Source: Luteipulveratus halotolerans | GTDB lineage: Bacteria > Actinomycetota > Actinomycetes > Actinomycetales > Dermatophilaceae | NCBI RefSeq assembly: GCF_001247745.1 | Contig: NZ_LAIR01000002.1 | Location: forward strand, 3,162,001-3,226,000 | Direction: 5' to 3' | Length of the DNA: 64,000 nucleotides | Shown: one piece after another, positions 56,917 to 64,000 of the stretch | How the letters are laid out: each line of letters opens with the position of its first letter | Position numbering within the stretch: the first letter of the stretch is position 1 | The notes under the pieces: model-generated | What the model was told of the DNA's origin: nothing | What the model saw: only the letters and a program-made list of their open reading frames with translations | Database searches by the model: none | Program-made: the position numbers and the translations under genes

Positions 56917-58446
56917 TCAGTTGACCTGGCGCTCGTGGCCCTCCCAGTAGGGCTGGCGCAGCTTGAACTTCTGCAGCTTGCCGGTCGCCGTCCGCACCAG
57001 CTCGTCACGGAACTCCACCTTCTTGGGGCACTTGTAGCCCGCGAGCGACGTGCGAGCGTGGGCGATCAGGTCGTCCTCGCTGATGTCGCCGTCGCGGACG
57101 ACGAGCGCGGTCACCATCTCGCCCCACTTCTCGTCCGGAATGCCGATGACGGCGACCTCGCGCACGGCCGGGTGCGACATCAGCACGTCCTCGACCTCGA
57201 TCGAGCTGACGTTCTCACCGCCGGTGATGATGACGTCCTTCTTGCGGTCTGCGATCGTCAGGTAGCCCTCGTCGATCGAGCCGCCATCACCGGTGTGGAA
57301 CCAGTTGCCCTCCTGCGCGGCGGCGGTCTCGTCGGGCTTGTCCCAGTAGGCCTCGAGGTTGTGGTTGGACTGTGCGAGCACCTCGCCGGACTCGTCGATC
57401 GACAGCCGTACGCCGACCGCGGGCGCACCGGCGCGACCGAGCCGGCGGGCCTGCTCGGTCGGGTCGAGGTCGTCCCACTCGGCGCGCATCCGCGACATCG
57501 TGAGCAGCGGCGCGGTCTCGGTGAGGCCGTAGATCTGGATGAACTCCCAGCCGAGGTCTGCGCGGACGCGCTCGATCGTGCTGGTGGGCGGCGGGGCGCC
57601 CGCGACGATGATGCGCACCCGGTCGCGCCCCGGGATCTCACCCTCCCAGGTCTTGGCGCCGTCGAGCGCGGCCTGTACGACGGCCGGCGCCGCGCACAGG
57701 TAGGTCACGCCGTGCTCCTCGATGCGGCGCAGGATCTCGGTGCCGTCGACCTTGCGCAGCACGACGTGCGTCGCCCCGACACCGGTGGCCGTGAACGGGT
57801 GCCCCCAGCCGTTGGCGTGGAACATCGGCAGCGTGTGCAGATAGACGTCGCGGTCCGAAACCGTTGCCTGCCAACCGAATACGGTCGCGTTGAGCCACAG
57901 GTTGCGGTGCGTCATCTGCACGCCCTTGGGGCGGGCCGTCGTGCCGCTGGTGTAGTTGATGGTGGCGGTGGCGTGCTCGTCGCCCTCCCACTCGGCGGGC
58001 TCGGCGTCGCCGCCCCACAGCTGGTCGTCGTCCTCCCCCAGCACGAACGACCGCTCGCACGGGACGTCCTCGACGAGATGCCGCAGCTCGGGGTCGACCA
58101 TCAGCACCTCGGCGCCGGACTGCTCGACGATGTACTTCACCTCGGGCACCGACAGCCGGAAGTTGACCGGCACGAGGATGCGACCCCAACCGCTGACGCC
58201 GTAGAACGACGTCAGCAGGCGTGCGCTGTTGTGCGACACGACCGCCACACGTCCGCCGACAGGTACGCCCATCCGGTCGAGGTTGGCCGCCTGCGCCCGC
58301 GCGAGGCGACCCATCTCGGCGTACGTGATGCGCCCACCACCGAACGGCGGCGCCGGCTGGTCCGGCTCGTCGACGACGGCGACGCGGTCGGCGTACACCG
58401 TGGTGGCGCGGTCGAGGAAGTCGCGAACGGTCAGCGGGTACTCCAC
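56917..58446 (-). CDS. fatty-acid-CoA ligase
   Basis: A 509-residue AMP-dependent acyl-CoA synthetase. It has the P-loop TINYTSGTTARPKGVQMTHR, QIYGLTETAPLLTMSR, the DGGSIDEGYLTIADRKKDVI hinge region with GGENVSSIEVE, and the catalytic Lys in RTATGKLQKFKLR. It probably activates medium or long acyl chains for beta-oxidation or lipid synthesis. GTG 58446 is preferred over an upstream GTG because GGAGGT lies seven bases before it. No other beta-oxidation gene is adjacent. Confidence 0.93.
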   Translation of the reverse strand: MEYPLTVRDFLDRATTVYADRVAVVDEPDQPAPPFGGGRITYAEMGRLARAQAANLDRMGVPVGGRVAVVSHNSARLLTSFYGVSGWGRILVPVNFRLSVPEVKYIVEQSGAEVLMVDPELRHLVEDVPCERSFVLGEDDDQLWGGDAEPAEWEGDEHATATINYTSGTTARPKGVQMTHRNLWLNATVFGWQATVSDRDVYLHTLPMFHANGWGHPFTATGVGATHVVLRKVDGTEILRRIEEHGVTYLCAAPAVVQAALDGAKTWEGEIPGRDRVRIIVAGAPPPTSTIERVRADLGWEFIQIYGLTETAPLLTMSRMRAEWDDLDPTEQARRLGRAGAPAVGVRLSIDESGEVLAQSNHNLEAYWDKPDETAAAQEGNWFHTGDGGSIDEGYLTIADRKKDVIITGGENVSSIEVEDVLMSHPAVREVAVIGIPDEKWGEMVTALVVRDGDISEDDLIAHARTSLAGYKCPKKVEFRDELVRTATGKLQKFKLRQPYWEGHERQVN

Positions 58447-58525
58447 GGGGAACCTCCGGCTCGGCGTGATCTGGCTCACCTATTTGTACGCCGGTCGCTC
58501 GCCCGTGTCGCGGCAGGGCACCCCC

Positions 58526-59413
58526 TCAGCGCTCCACCGACCTGCGGCCGCTGATGACGCGGGCGAGCGCCGTCCAGCTCTGGTCACCGTGGCCGGCTGC
58601 GATGCCGCGCGCGTACAACGCCTGCACGGCGCGCGGCAGTGTCGCGTCCAACCCGGCCTGCTCACTCGCGCGTACGACGTGGTCGGCGGTCGCGCCCATC
58701 ATCCGCAGGTTCGCCGCGTCGCCGGGGTGATCGTCGGCGTCGAGGTGGCGAGCGGTCTCCTCCAGGTACATCGACAGCGAGTCGACGTTGTCCTTGACGT
58801 ACGCCGTGAAGTCGGCCGCCCGTACGCCCGCCGACGCGACGAGCTGGTAGCCGTGCAGGACGCCGGCGAGACAGGTCAGGAAGATGTCGAGCTGCGCCTG
58901 GTAATGCAGCTGCGCCAGGCCGTGGGCTTCGCCGACGTAGCGCGGCGCCGCGATGAGCCGCAGCACGTCGTCGTACTCCTCCAAAGCCGCGCGCGGCCCG
59001 CTGTAGAACGCGTAGGCGACCTCGCTGCCGACGAGTGGTTCGGGCACCATCACGCCGCCGACGAGCAGGCGAACGCCGTGCTCGGCCGCCCACACCGCCG
59101 CGCACTCGGTCTCCTGCGGGTTGTCCGAGCTGAGGTTGACCAGGGTCTTGCCCGCAAGGTGGTCGGTGACGTCGCCGAGCAGGTCGTACATCGCGGCGTA
59201 GTCGGTGAGGCTGAGCACCACCAGGTCGGAGGCGTCCAGCGCCTCGGCCACGGTCGTCGTACGCCGTGCGCCGGCGGCCACGAGTGCGTCACCGCGCGCC
59301 GGTGTGCGGTTGAAGACCGTGAGGGGTACGTCGTGCTCCAGCAGGACGCGGCCCATCGCACGACCCATCGGTCCGAGGCCGATCAGGGTGGTCGAAGGCA
59401 GGGCAGGGCTCAT
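58526..59413 (-). CDS. 6-phosphogluconate-dehydrogenase-like NAD(P) oxidoreductase (imine-reductase-like)
   Basis: A 295-residue beta-hydroxyacid-dehydrogenase superfamily enzyme. TTLIGLGPMGRAMGRVLLEH is the NADP-binding motif, followed by FNRTPARGDALVAAGA. LVNLSSDNPQETECAAVWAA replaces the usual DxS substrate loop. The C-terminal half is the helical dimerisation domain (YVGEAHGLAQLHYQAQLDIF). The GPMG start and this substrate loop are typical of imine reductases. It is divergent from an HxlR-type regulator. The physiological substrate is unknown. Confidence 0.82.
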   Translation of the reverse strand: MSPALPSTTLIGLGPMGRAMGRVLLEHDVPLTVFNRTPARGDALVAAGARRTTTVAEALDASDLVVLSLTDYAAMYDLLGDVTDHLAGKTLVNLSSDNPQETECAAVWAAEHGVRLLVGGVMVPEPLVGSEVAYAFYSGPRAALEEYDDVLRLIAAPRYVGEAHGLAQLHYQAQLDIFLTCLAGVLHGYQLVASAGVRAADFTAYVKDNVDSLSMYLEETARHLDADDHPGDAANLRMMGATADHVVRASEQAGLDATLPRAVQALYARGIAAGHGDQSWTALARVISGRRSVER

Positions 59414-59512
59414 CGAATCTCCTTGTGGGATAAGGGAATTCACCGCGCGGAGCCGAGTCGTCCCGCCGCCGGTGCTGAGACCAGCGTCAGTCACCGGGAC
59501 TACTCTCCACAA

Positions 59513-59534
59513 GTACCGACTTTGAAGTCAGTAC
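59513..59534. promoter_or_regulatory. HxlR operator between divergent genes
   Basis: GTACCGACTT-TG-AAGTCAGTAC is an inverted repeat of 10-bp arms with one mismatched pair, 30 bp before the regulator ATG and 100 bp before the reductase ATG. A third partial AAGTCAGT lies at 59554. HxlR proteins bind such short dyads as dimers. Confidence 0.7.
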
Positions 59535-59563
59535 CTGTCCCGGAAGTCAGTGAGGTGGCCTCG

Positions 59564-59920
59564 ATGAGCCGTTCGCCCCAGCCCTACGCGTGCGGTGTCG
59601 ACGCCGCGATCGACGTGATCAGCGGCAAGTGGAAGGCGTATATCCTGTGGCGCATGGCGGACGGGCCCAAGCGGTTCGGCGAGCTGCGACGCCTCGTGCC
59701 CGGCATCACCGAGAGGGTCCTCATCCGGCACCTGCGCGAGCTCGAGGCCGACGAGATCGTGCTCCGTACGGAGTTCGCCCAGGTGCCGCCCAAGGTCGAG
59801 TACTCCTTGACCCCCGCTGGTGTCGCTCTCAACGCCGCGCTCGAACCCCTCGCCGACTGGGGCCACGAGCGCATGGACCGCATCGCGGCCGCGCGACAGC
59901 CGGCGACGCGCACCGGTTGA
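59564..59920 (+). CDS. HxlR-family transcriptional regulator
   Basis: A 118-residue MarR-like winged-helix protein of the HxlR/DUF24 family. It shows the N-terminal Cys (PYACGVDAAIDVISGKWKAY) that is a redox or electrophile sensor in some members, then RFGELRRLVPGITERVLIRH, LRELEADEIVLR, and KVEYSLTPAGVALNAALEPL. The length and all motifs are typical. It is divergent from the imine-reductase-like gene and probably represses it until a quinone, aldehyde or similar signal appears, which is inference. Confidence 0.92.
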   Translation: MSRSPQPYACGVDAAIDVISGKWKAYILWRMADGPKRFGELRRLVPGITERVLIRHLRELEADEIVLRTEFAQVPPKVEYSLTPAGVALNAALEPLADWGHERMDRIAAARQPATRTG

Positions 59921-60006
59921 GACGGAACCCGGGCCGCGCGCGGTCACGTCGGACCCCCTGTGCGAGCGATCGCGCAGCAGACGACCCGACGGAAAGGCCA
60001 CATCCC

Positions 60007-61026
60007 ATGCTCTCCAAGCGCTCCGTGTCCATCGCCGCCGCAGCGGCCCTGACCGCCGGTGTGGCGGCGACTGCCACCGCGACGTCGGCGTCCGCCGAGG
60101 ACTCCATGTGCCAGACGACGACCGGGAGCAAGGACTTCTACGACGGGCCGTCGGCGAGCGCGACGTACGACAAGACGTTCCACAACAGCGTGGTCGTGCC
60201 GAAGGGTCTGTACTCCGCGGGCTACATCCCGCAAGGCCTCGCGTACTGGAACAACTGGAACGGCACCAGCGAGGACGTGCTGCTGATCTCGGCGTACAAG
60301 GATGACGCCGCCGCGATCTGGGGCGTCGTGCTGAACGGCTCGCGCCGTGGCCAGAGCCTGGGCCACATGAACATCCCGAAGACCCACGCCGGCGGCATCG
60401 CGATCGTCGGAGGCTACGTCTACGTCAGCGGTGGGACGACCTACAAGGGCAACAAGGTCGACGTCCTCTACTGGTCGGCGAGCAAGGTGCGCAAGGCTCT
60501 CGCCGGGCCCAACGGCGGCACGGTCGCCCCCAACGGCTACCAGAACCTCGCCGGCGCAGGCTCCTTCCTCGGCAAGGGCGGCGGCGCGGGCACGACCCTG
60601 TGGACCGGCACCCACGACGAGAACAAGCACTCGAGCATGTGGCAGTACAAGCCGAGCTCGACCGGCAAGCTGACCTACACGGGCAAGAAGCGTTGGGTCC
60701 CGGCGAAGACACAGGGCATGACCGTCGTCGGTGACAAGTACGTGTTCGCCACGTCCCTGGGACGCAACGACCGCAGCAACGTCTGGGTGCGGCCGTCGTC
60801 GTACACCGGTGACATCACTGACGGCACGTCGTTCTGCATGCGCGCCCCGTCGATGATCGAGGGCCTGGCGTACGGCAACTCCGATGGCAACAAGCATGTC
60901 TGGGCGATCTACGAGAGCGGCGCCAACACGTACGCGAACGCCTGGGACAAGCCGCGCAACATCGTCAAGCACATCCACTGGGCGGGCGGCTCTGCGCTCG
61001 CCGGCCTGTACGGCCAGGGCGACTGA
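60007..61026 (+). CDS. secreted protein of unknown function
   Basis: A 339-residue exported protein. The signal peptide (LSKRSVSIAAAAALTAGVAA, cleaved after SASA) is followed by a mature part with two Cys, one near its start (DSMCQTTTG) and one late (TSFCMRAPSM), probably disulphide-linked. The repeated strand patterns VLLISAYKDD, GIAIVGGYVYVSGG, TLWTGTHDENKHSSMW and TVVGDKYVFATSLGRND suggest a beta-propeller-like fold. I do not recognise catalytic residues or a named family. It follows the HxlR gene by 86 bp and is followed by a strong terminator. Confidence 0.75.
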   Translation: MLSKRSVSIAAAAALTAGVAATATATSASAEDSMCQTTTGSKDFYDGPSASATYDKTFHNSVVVPKGLYSAGYIPQGLAYWNNWNGTSEDVLLISAYKDDAAAIWGVVLNGSRRGQSLGHMNIPKTHAGGIAIVGGYVYVSGGTTYKGNKVDVLYWSASKVRKALAGPNGGTVAPNGYQNLAGAGSFLGKGGGAGTTLWTGTHDENKHSSMWQYKPSSTGKLTYTGKKRWVPAKTQGMTVVGDKYVFATSLGRNDRSNVWVRPSSYTGDITDGTSFCMRAPSMIEGLAYGNSDGNKHVWAIYESGANTYANAWDKPRNIVKHIHWAGGSALAGLYGQGD

Positions 61027-61030
61027 CCGA

Positions 61031-61066
61031 CGTACGCGGGCCCGCGAGGTGGCGGGCCCGCGTACG
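61031..61066 (+). terminator. terminator of the secreted-protein gene
   Basis: CGTACGCGGGCCCGC, loop GAGGTG, then the exact complement. The 15-bp perfect stem begins four bases after the stop and lies 41 bp before the kinase ATG. Confidence 0.85.
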
Positions 61067-61107
61067 CTCTGGCCACGTGACGACGGCGGCCCTACGAGGC
61101 GCGTGAC

Positions 61108-63450
61108 ATGGCATCCGACCGGTCAGGACAACGGTTCGGCCCCTACCTCCTGCAGGCGCTGCTCGGGCGCGGCGGCATGGGTGAGGTCTACCGCGCGCTC
61201 GACACCGAGAAGGACCGGGTCGTCGCGGTCAAGCTGCTGCCGCCCCACCTGGCCCAGGACCCGTCGTACCAGGCGCGTTTTCAGCGTGAGGCCCACGCCG
61301 CCGCCCACGTGCAGAGCCCCAACATCGTGCCGATCCACACGTTCGGCTCGATCGAGGGTGTGCTGTTCATCGAGATGGCGTTCATCGACGGCGAGGACCT
61401 CGGCAGCCTGATCCGCTCGCGCGGCCCGCTGGAGCCGCGCCAGGCGGTCTCGGTCATCGGCCAGATCGCGAGCGCGCTCGACGCCGCGCACGCCGCCGGC
61501 CTGGTCCACCGCGACGTCAAGCCCGCCAACATCATGGTCTCGGGCGGGCACGCCTACCTGTCCGACTTCGGCATCGCGAGCGGCCGGGGCGACACCCGGA
61601 TCACCTCGACCGGTGTCGCGATCGGGTCGTTCGCCTACATGGCGCCCGAACGGTTCACCGACGACCAGCAGCTCACGGGCGCGGTCGACACGTACGCGCT
61701 CGGATGCGTCCTGTTCGAGTGCCTCACCGGCGAGCCGCCCTACCCGGCCACGTCGCAGCACGCGCTTCTCGAGGCGCACCTGCACGGCGAGCCGCGGCCG
61801 GTGTCACAGGTACGCCCGGGGCTGCCGGCCGCTCTCGACGCAGTGATCGCCCGCTGCCTCGCGAAGCGGCCCACGGACCGGTACCCGTCGGCGCGGGCGT
61901 TCGCGCAGGCCGCGCGCGAGGCACTGCCCTCACCGTCGTACGCCGGTGGGTCCGGTTCGGTCTGGAAGCGCTGGGCGATCCCCGCCCTCGTCGCCGCCGT
62001 CTGCATCGGCCTGATCGCCGGCATGCTCGTCAACCGGTTCGCCGGCTCCGACGACCCGCCCGCACAGGCGGTCCAGCTGATCCCGGCCGACCAGACGCCG
62101 CCCGAGCGGTTCACCGCGTCTGCGGTCACCCAGCGACCGTCGGACGTGCTCAAGCAGTCACACGTACGCGCCGACGGCTCATCGGGCGGCGCGACCGCGA
62201 CCACGGCTGCTGCGCCGCTCGTACCCCAGACGTCGCGTGGTGGCGACGCCGGCCTCTACGGCCGTGAGGGCGATGAATCCGCTTGTGACTCAAGCAGACT
62301 CATCGAGATGCTCATGGCCGAGCCGGCGGTGGCGAAGGCGTGGGCGCAGCTGCAGGGCGTCACGGTCGAGCAGATCCCCGCCACGATCAAGAGTTGGACG
62401 TCGGTGCTGCTGCGGCACGACACCTACGTCACCAACACGATCTACAAGGGCGGCAGGGCCGAGTCCTACCCCGCGATCCTGCAGGCGGGCACCGCGGTGC
62501 TGGTCGACCGCAACGGCGTGCCGCGCACCAAGTGCAACTGCGGCAACCCGCTGCTGCCACCGCCGCCCGCCGACGGTCGTCAGGTCGTCGGCGCGGCGTG
62601 GAAGGGCTACAGCCCCAGTCGAACTCGCGTCGTACGACCCAGCGTCGCGGCCCTCAGCAGTTTCACCGTCGCCGACATCGTCACGGGCGCGACTCGGGCC
62701 GTCCCAGCGGGTGGCGCTGCTCGCCCGGCCGACGTCACAGCCGCGACCCTGCAGACCGCTCAGGTGCCGGCGGCCTGCCAGGCGAGCGCCCAGCGGCTCG
62801 TGGGCGGCAAGGCACCGAAGCCTTTCGGCGGCGGCCTCGGGCAGATCTCCGACAAGGTCGTGTACGCCGACATCGCCGGAATCGGTTACAAGCAGGGGCT
62901 TTTCGCGTACGACTGCAGCGCCGGCGGGGTCTCGTGGCCGCAGGTGCTCGTCCTCACAGGCGACAAGGGCGAGCTGCTCGGCTCGCTCGACCTCGGCCAG
63001 CGCGACCGCAAGGAGCACGCCGACGTCACGTCGATGACCGTGCGAGGCAACGTCGTCGACCTGGTGTGGAAGTCGTACGAAGGTGCCGGCTTCGACATCG
63101 TCGAGCACCGCAGCCAGGTGACGTACGCCGGTGGTCGCCTCTCCCTGACCGACGCCCCGGCCTCCGCGAGCCCCACGTCGGCAGCCGCGCGACCGAAGCG
63201 CCCGACGCCCGCGATGCTTTCGGCCGCGATGCGCAGGAGCGCGCAGTCCAGCGGCTCAGCGAGTCAGTACCCGCCCGGCATGTACGACTGCATGGGCCAG
63301 AAGATGTACGACTCCCAGAGCACCGACTCGGCGCTGTGGGCGTTCGTCGACGACCCGACTACCGAGCGCGACATCCCCGGCACCGACGAGAGCGGCGCCC
63401 AGGACGCCGTGATCACCTGCATGATGCAGTCAGGCGGTGGCCCGACCTGA
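61108..63450 (+). CDS. transmembrane Ser/Thr protein kinase with DUF6777-like outer domain
   Basis: A 780-residue PknB-type kinase. Residues about 11-270 are the kinase: GRGGMGEVYRA, Lys42, HRDVKPANIM (Asp136), SDFGIA and GSFAYMAPERF. A transmembrane helix is near residues 290-312. Outside the membrane a Pro/Thr-rich spacer leads to SWTSVLLRHDTYVTNTIYKG, then LQAGTAVLVDRNGVPRTKCN and CGNPLLPPPP, the DUF6777 pattern, and further Cys-containing segments to the C-terminus. It probably senses an envelope signal. The 3' end overlaps the opposing DUF3592 gene by 38 bp. Confidence 0.92.
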   Translation: MASDRSGQRFGPYLLQALLGRGGMGEVYRALDTEKDRVVAVKLLPPHLAQDPSYQARFQREAHAAAHVQSPNIVPIHTFGSIEGVLFIEMAFIDGEDLGSLIRSRGPLEPRQAVSVIGQIASALDAAHAAGLVHRDVKPANIMVSGGHAYLSDFGIASGRGDTRITSTGVAIGSFAYMAPERFTDDQQLTGAVDTYALGCVLFECLTGEPPYPATSQHALLEAHLHGEPRPVSQVRPGLPAALDAVIARCLAKRPTDRYPSARAFAQAAREALPSPSYAGGSGSVWKRWAIPALVAAVCIGLIAGMLVNRFAGSDDPPAQAVQLIPADQTPPERFTASAVTQRPSDVLKQSHVRADGSSGGATATTAAAPLVPQTSRGGDAGLYGREGDESACDSSRLIEMLMAEPAVAKAWAQLQGVTVEQIPATIKSWTSVLLRHDTYVTNTIYKGGRAESYPAILQAGTAVLVDRNGVPRTKCNCGNPLLPPPPADGRQVVGAAWKGYSPSRTRVVRPSVAALSSFTVADIVTGATRAVPAGGAARPADVTAATLQTAQVPAACQASAQRLVGGKAPKPFGGGLGQISDKVVYADIAGIGYKQGLFAYDCSAGGVSWPQVLVLTGDKGELLGSLDLGQRDRKEHADVTSMTVRGNVVDLVWKSYEGAGFDIVEHRSQVTYAGGRLSLTDAPASASPTSAAARPKRPTPAMLSAAMRRSAQSSGSASQYPPGMYDCMGQKMYDSQSTDSALWAFVDDPTTERDIPGTDESGAQDAVITCMMQSGGGPT

Positions 63451-63850
63451 TGCTCGGATCTGCCGGGTCAACGGGCAGGACGCCGACCAGCAGCATGACG
63501 CCGCCGACGCCGTATCCGAGGAGGTGCAGGAACGGCCCGTCCGGGATCTCGAACCGACTCGGGTCCTTCGGGTCGTACCGGACGCGCCGCTCGGTGCCGA
63601 CCCAGTCGCGGACCTCCGACGTGCGAAGGGCTCCTCGTGACTCCGAGCTGACCGGGCCACCGGGCGTCTGCAGCACGCCGGTCACGATCGAGACCGGGCC
63701 GGAGGCGTACTCGGACATGCTCACCCCGGCGTCGCGCAGGCCGATGACTCGCACCGTGGCCGAGCGAAGGCGCGCCGCGCTGATGTCGGCGTACAACAGA
63801 TAGCCGACGATGAGCAGGCCGACCGCGAGGAAGATGTCGGTGAACACCAT
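63413..63850 (-). CDS. DUF3592-like membrane protein
   Basis: A 145-residue protein with one N-terminal hydrophobic helix (FLAVGLLIVGYLLYADISAA), a soluble beta-rich middle with VGTERRVRYDPKDPSRFEIP, and a second hydrophobic helix (LLGYGVGGVMLLVGVLPV). The RVRYDPxxPxxaEI phrase is typical of DUF3592. Function unknown. Its last 12 codons overlap the end of the kinase gene on the other strand. The OmpA-type gene ends 10 bp upstream in the same direction, so they may be co-transcribed. Confidence 0.8.
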   Translation of the reverse strand: MVFTDIFLAVGLLIVGYLLYADISAARLRSATVRVIGLRDAGVSMSEYASGPVSIVTGVLQTPGGPVSSESRGALRTSEVRDWVGTERRVRYDPKDPSRFEIPDGPFLHLLGYGVGGVMLLVGVLPVDPADPSIRSGHRLTASCR

Positions 63851-63859
63851 GGTGTGTCC

Positions 63860-64000
63860 TCAGCCGACCCGGACCTCGACGCGGCGGTTGCGCTGCTGCG
63901 CCGCCTTCAACGCCTCACCCGTCTGACCCGACTCGGTCACAGCCGGCTTCGAGTGACCGAACCCCTGCGCCTGGATCGACCACCCCGGACCCAACAGCTT
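63860..64000 (-). CDS. OmpA/MotB-domain protein, C-terminal fragment (gene continues outside window)
   Basis: The last 46 codons of a minus-strand gene: QAQGFGHSKPAV followed by TGEALKAAQQRNRRVEVRVG and stop. This matches the end of an OmpA-like peptidoglycan-binding domain, including the conserved NRRVEVRV. In actinobacteria such domains anchor lipoproteins or membrane proteins to the wall. The N-terminal part and any signal peptide lie beyond 64000. Confidence 0.85.
   Translation of the reverse strand, partial: KLLGPGWSIQAQGFGHSKPAVTESGQTGEALKAAQQRNRRVEVRVG

Noticed and set aside
53133..58446. biosynthetic gene cluster
   Set aside because: The SDRs and two adenylate-forming enzymes are suggestive, but there is no carrier protein, ketosynthase, condensation domain or cluster regulator. 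I kept the SDR-ligase-SDR set as a separate finding.
1..64000. tRNA or rRNA genes
   Set aside because: I looked in the gaps for cloverleaf-like inverted repeats and GTTC words in context and found nothing that folds as a tRNA; the visible hairpins are terminators or repeats.

Overview
This 64 kb window is chromosomal DNA from a high-GC Gram-positive bacterium, most likely an actinomycete of the order Micrococcales. The evidence is strong G/C at third codon positions, many GTG starts, ATGA/GTGA stop-start overlaps, and lineage-typical proteins: an Rpf-LysM resuscitation factor, a HelD-like helicase, a PknB-like kinase with a DUF6777-like outer domain, a MacS-like sensor kinase, and PPOX and DUF3151 proteins. 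I suspect Dermacoccaceae or Intrasporangiaceae, but nothing here fixes the genus. I recognised no tRNA, rRNA, transposase, phage gene or CRISPR array.

Layout. 1-6.2 kb: end of a membrane protein, a PPOX protein, peptidase E, a large single-chain PurL and a Nei-like glycosylase. 6.2-12.9 kb: a zinc-ribbon/SDR fusion, a GH4 glycosidase, purC, an MFS exporter behind a MerR-type operator, and purD. 13-24.5 kb: two related regulators with a LuxR-like C-terminal helix-turn-helix, a HelD-like ATPase coupled to chorismate mutase, a YcaQ-type glycosylase, class I lysyl-tRNA synthetase, a DHFR-fold reductase with a divergent TetR, purA, and a TetR/ABC exporter pair sharing a perfect 13-bp inverted repeat. 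26.4-38 kb: fba and DUF3151, an ECF42-type sigma factor with two YciI proteins, a TrmH-like methyltransferase, a WYL regulator, a DinB protein, an orphan solute-binding lipoprotein, DedA, DUF2339 and a two-component system. 38-41 kb: cell-envelope genes, namely rpf with a Crp-like site and a structured leader, LemA and a surface protein.

41-52 kb is one minus-strand operon for nitrate assimilation: narK, nasA, an FAD/[2Fe-2S] electron-transfer protein, nirB, nirD, cobA/cysG, hemD with a winged helix, and cbiX. Almost every junction overlaps, and a GlnR-like half-site lies upstream. The operon holds transport, both reductases and the siroheme pathway that nirB needs. 52.5-64 kb: pyrE with two SDRs and a truncated adenylate-forming enzyme, exonuclease III, an acyl-CoA ligase, an imine-reductase-like enzyme with a divergent HxlR regulator, a secreted unknown, a transmembrane Ser/Thr kinase, DUF3592, and the tail of an OmpA-type protein.

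The most unusual signal is a dispersed palindromic repeat of about 70 bp (CGCTGGTTGAGCCG...CTAGC...GTCGAAACC...GGAGACTC). It occurs as four units at three loci. One unit sits in frame inside purL, an inverted pair with an expanded 21-bp satellite sits in frame inside the nitrate-operon FAD protein, and one lies in the 435-bp gap upstream of narK. Where the same orientation is read in the two proteins it uses the same frame, giving GF(D/N)T...GSTSG. This resembles the protein-invading palindromic elements known from Rickettsia. Also notable is the nonamer GTACGCCGG, seen about two dozen times on the given strand and about seven times on the other, whatever the direction of the genes.
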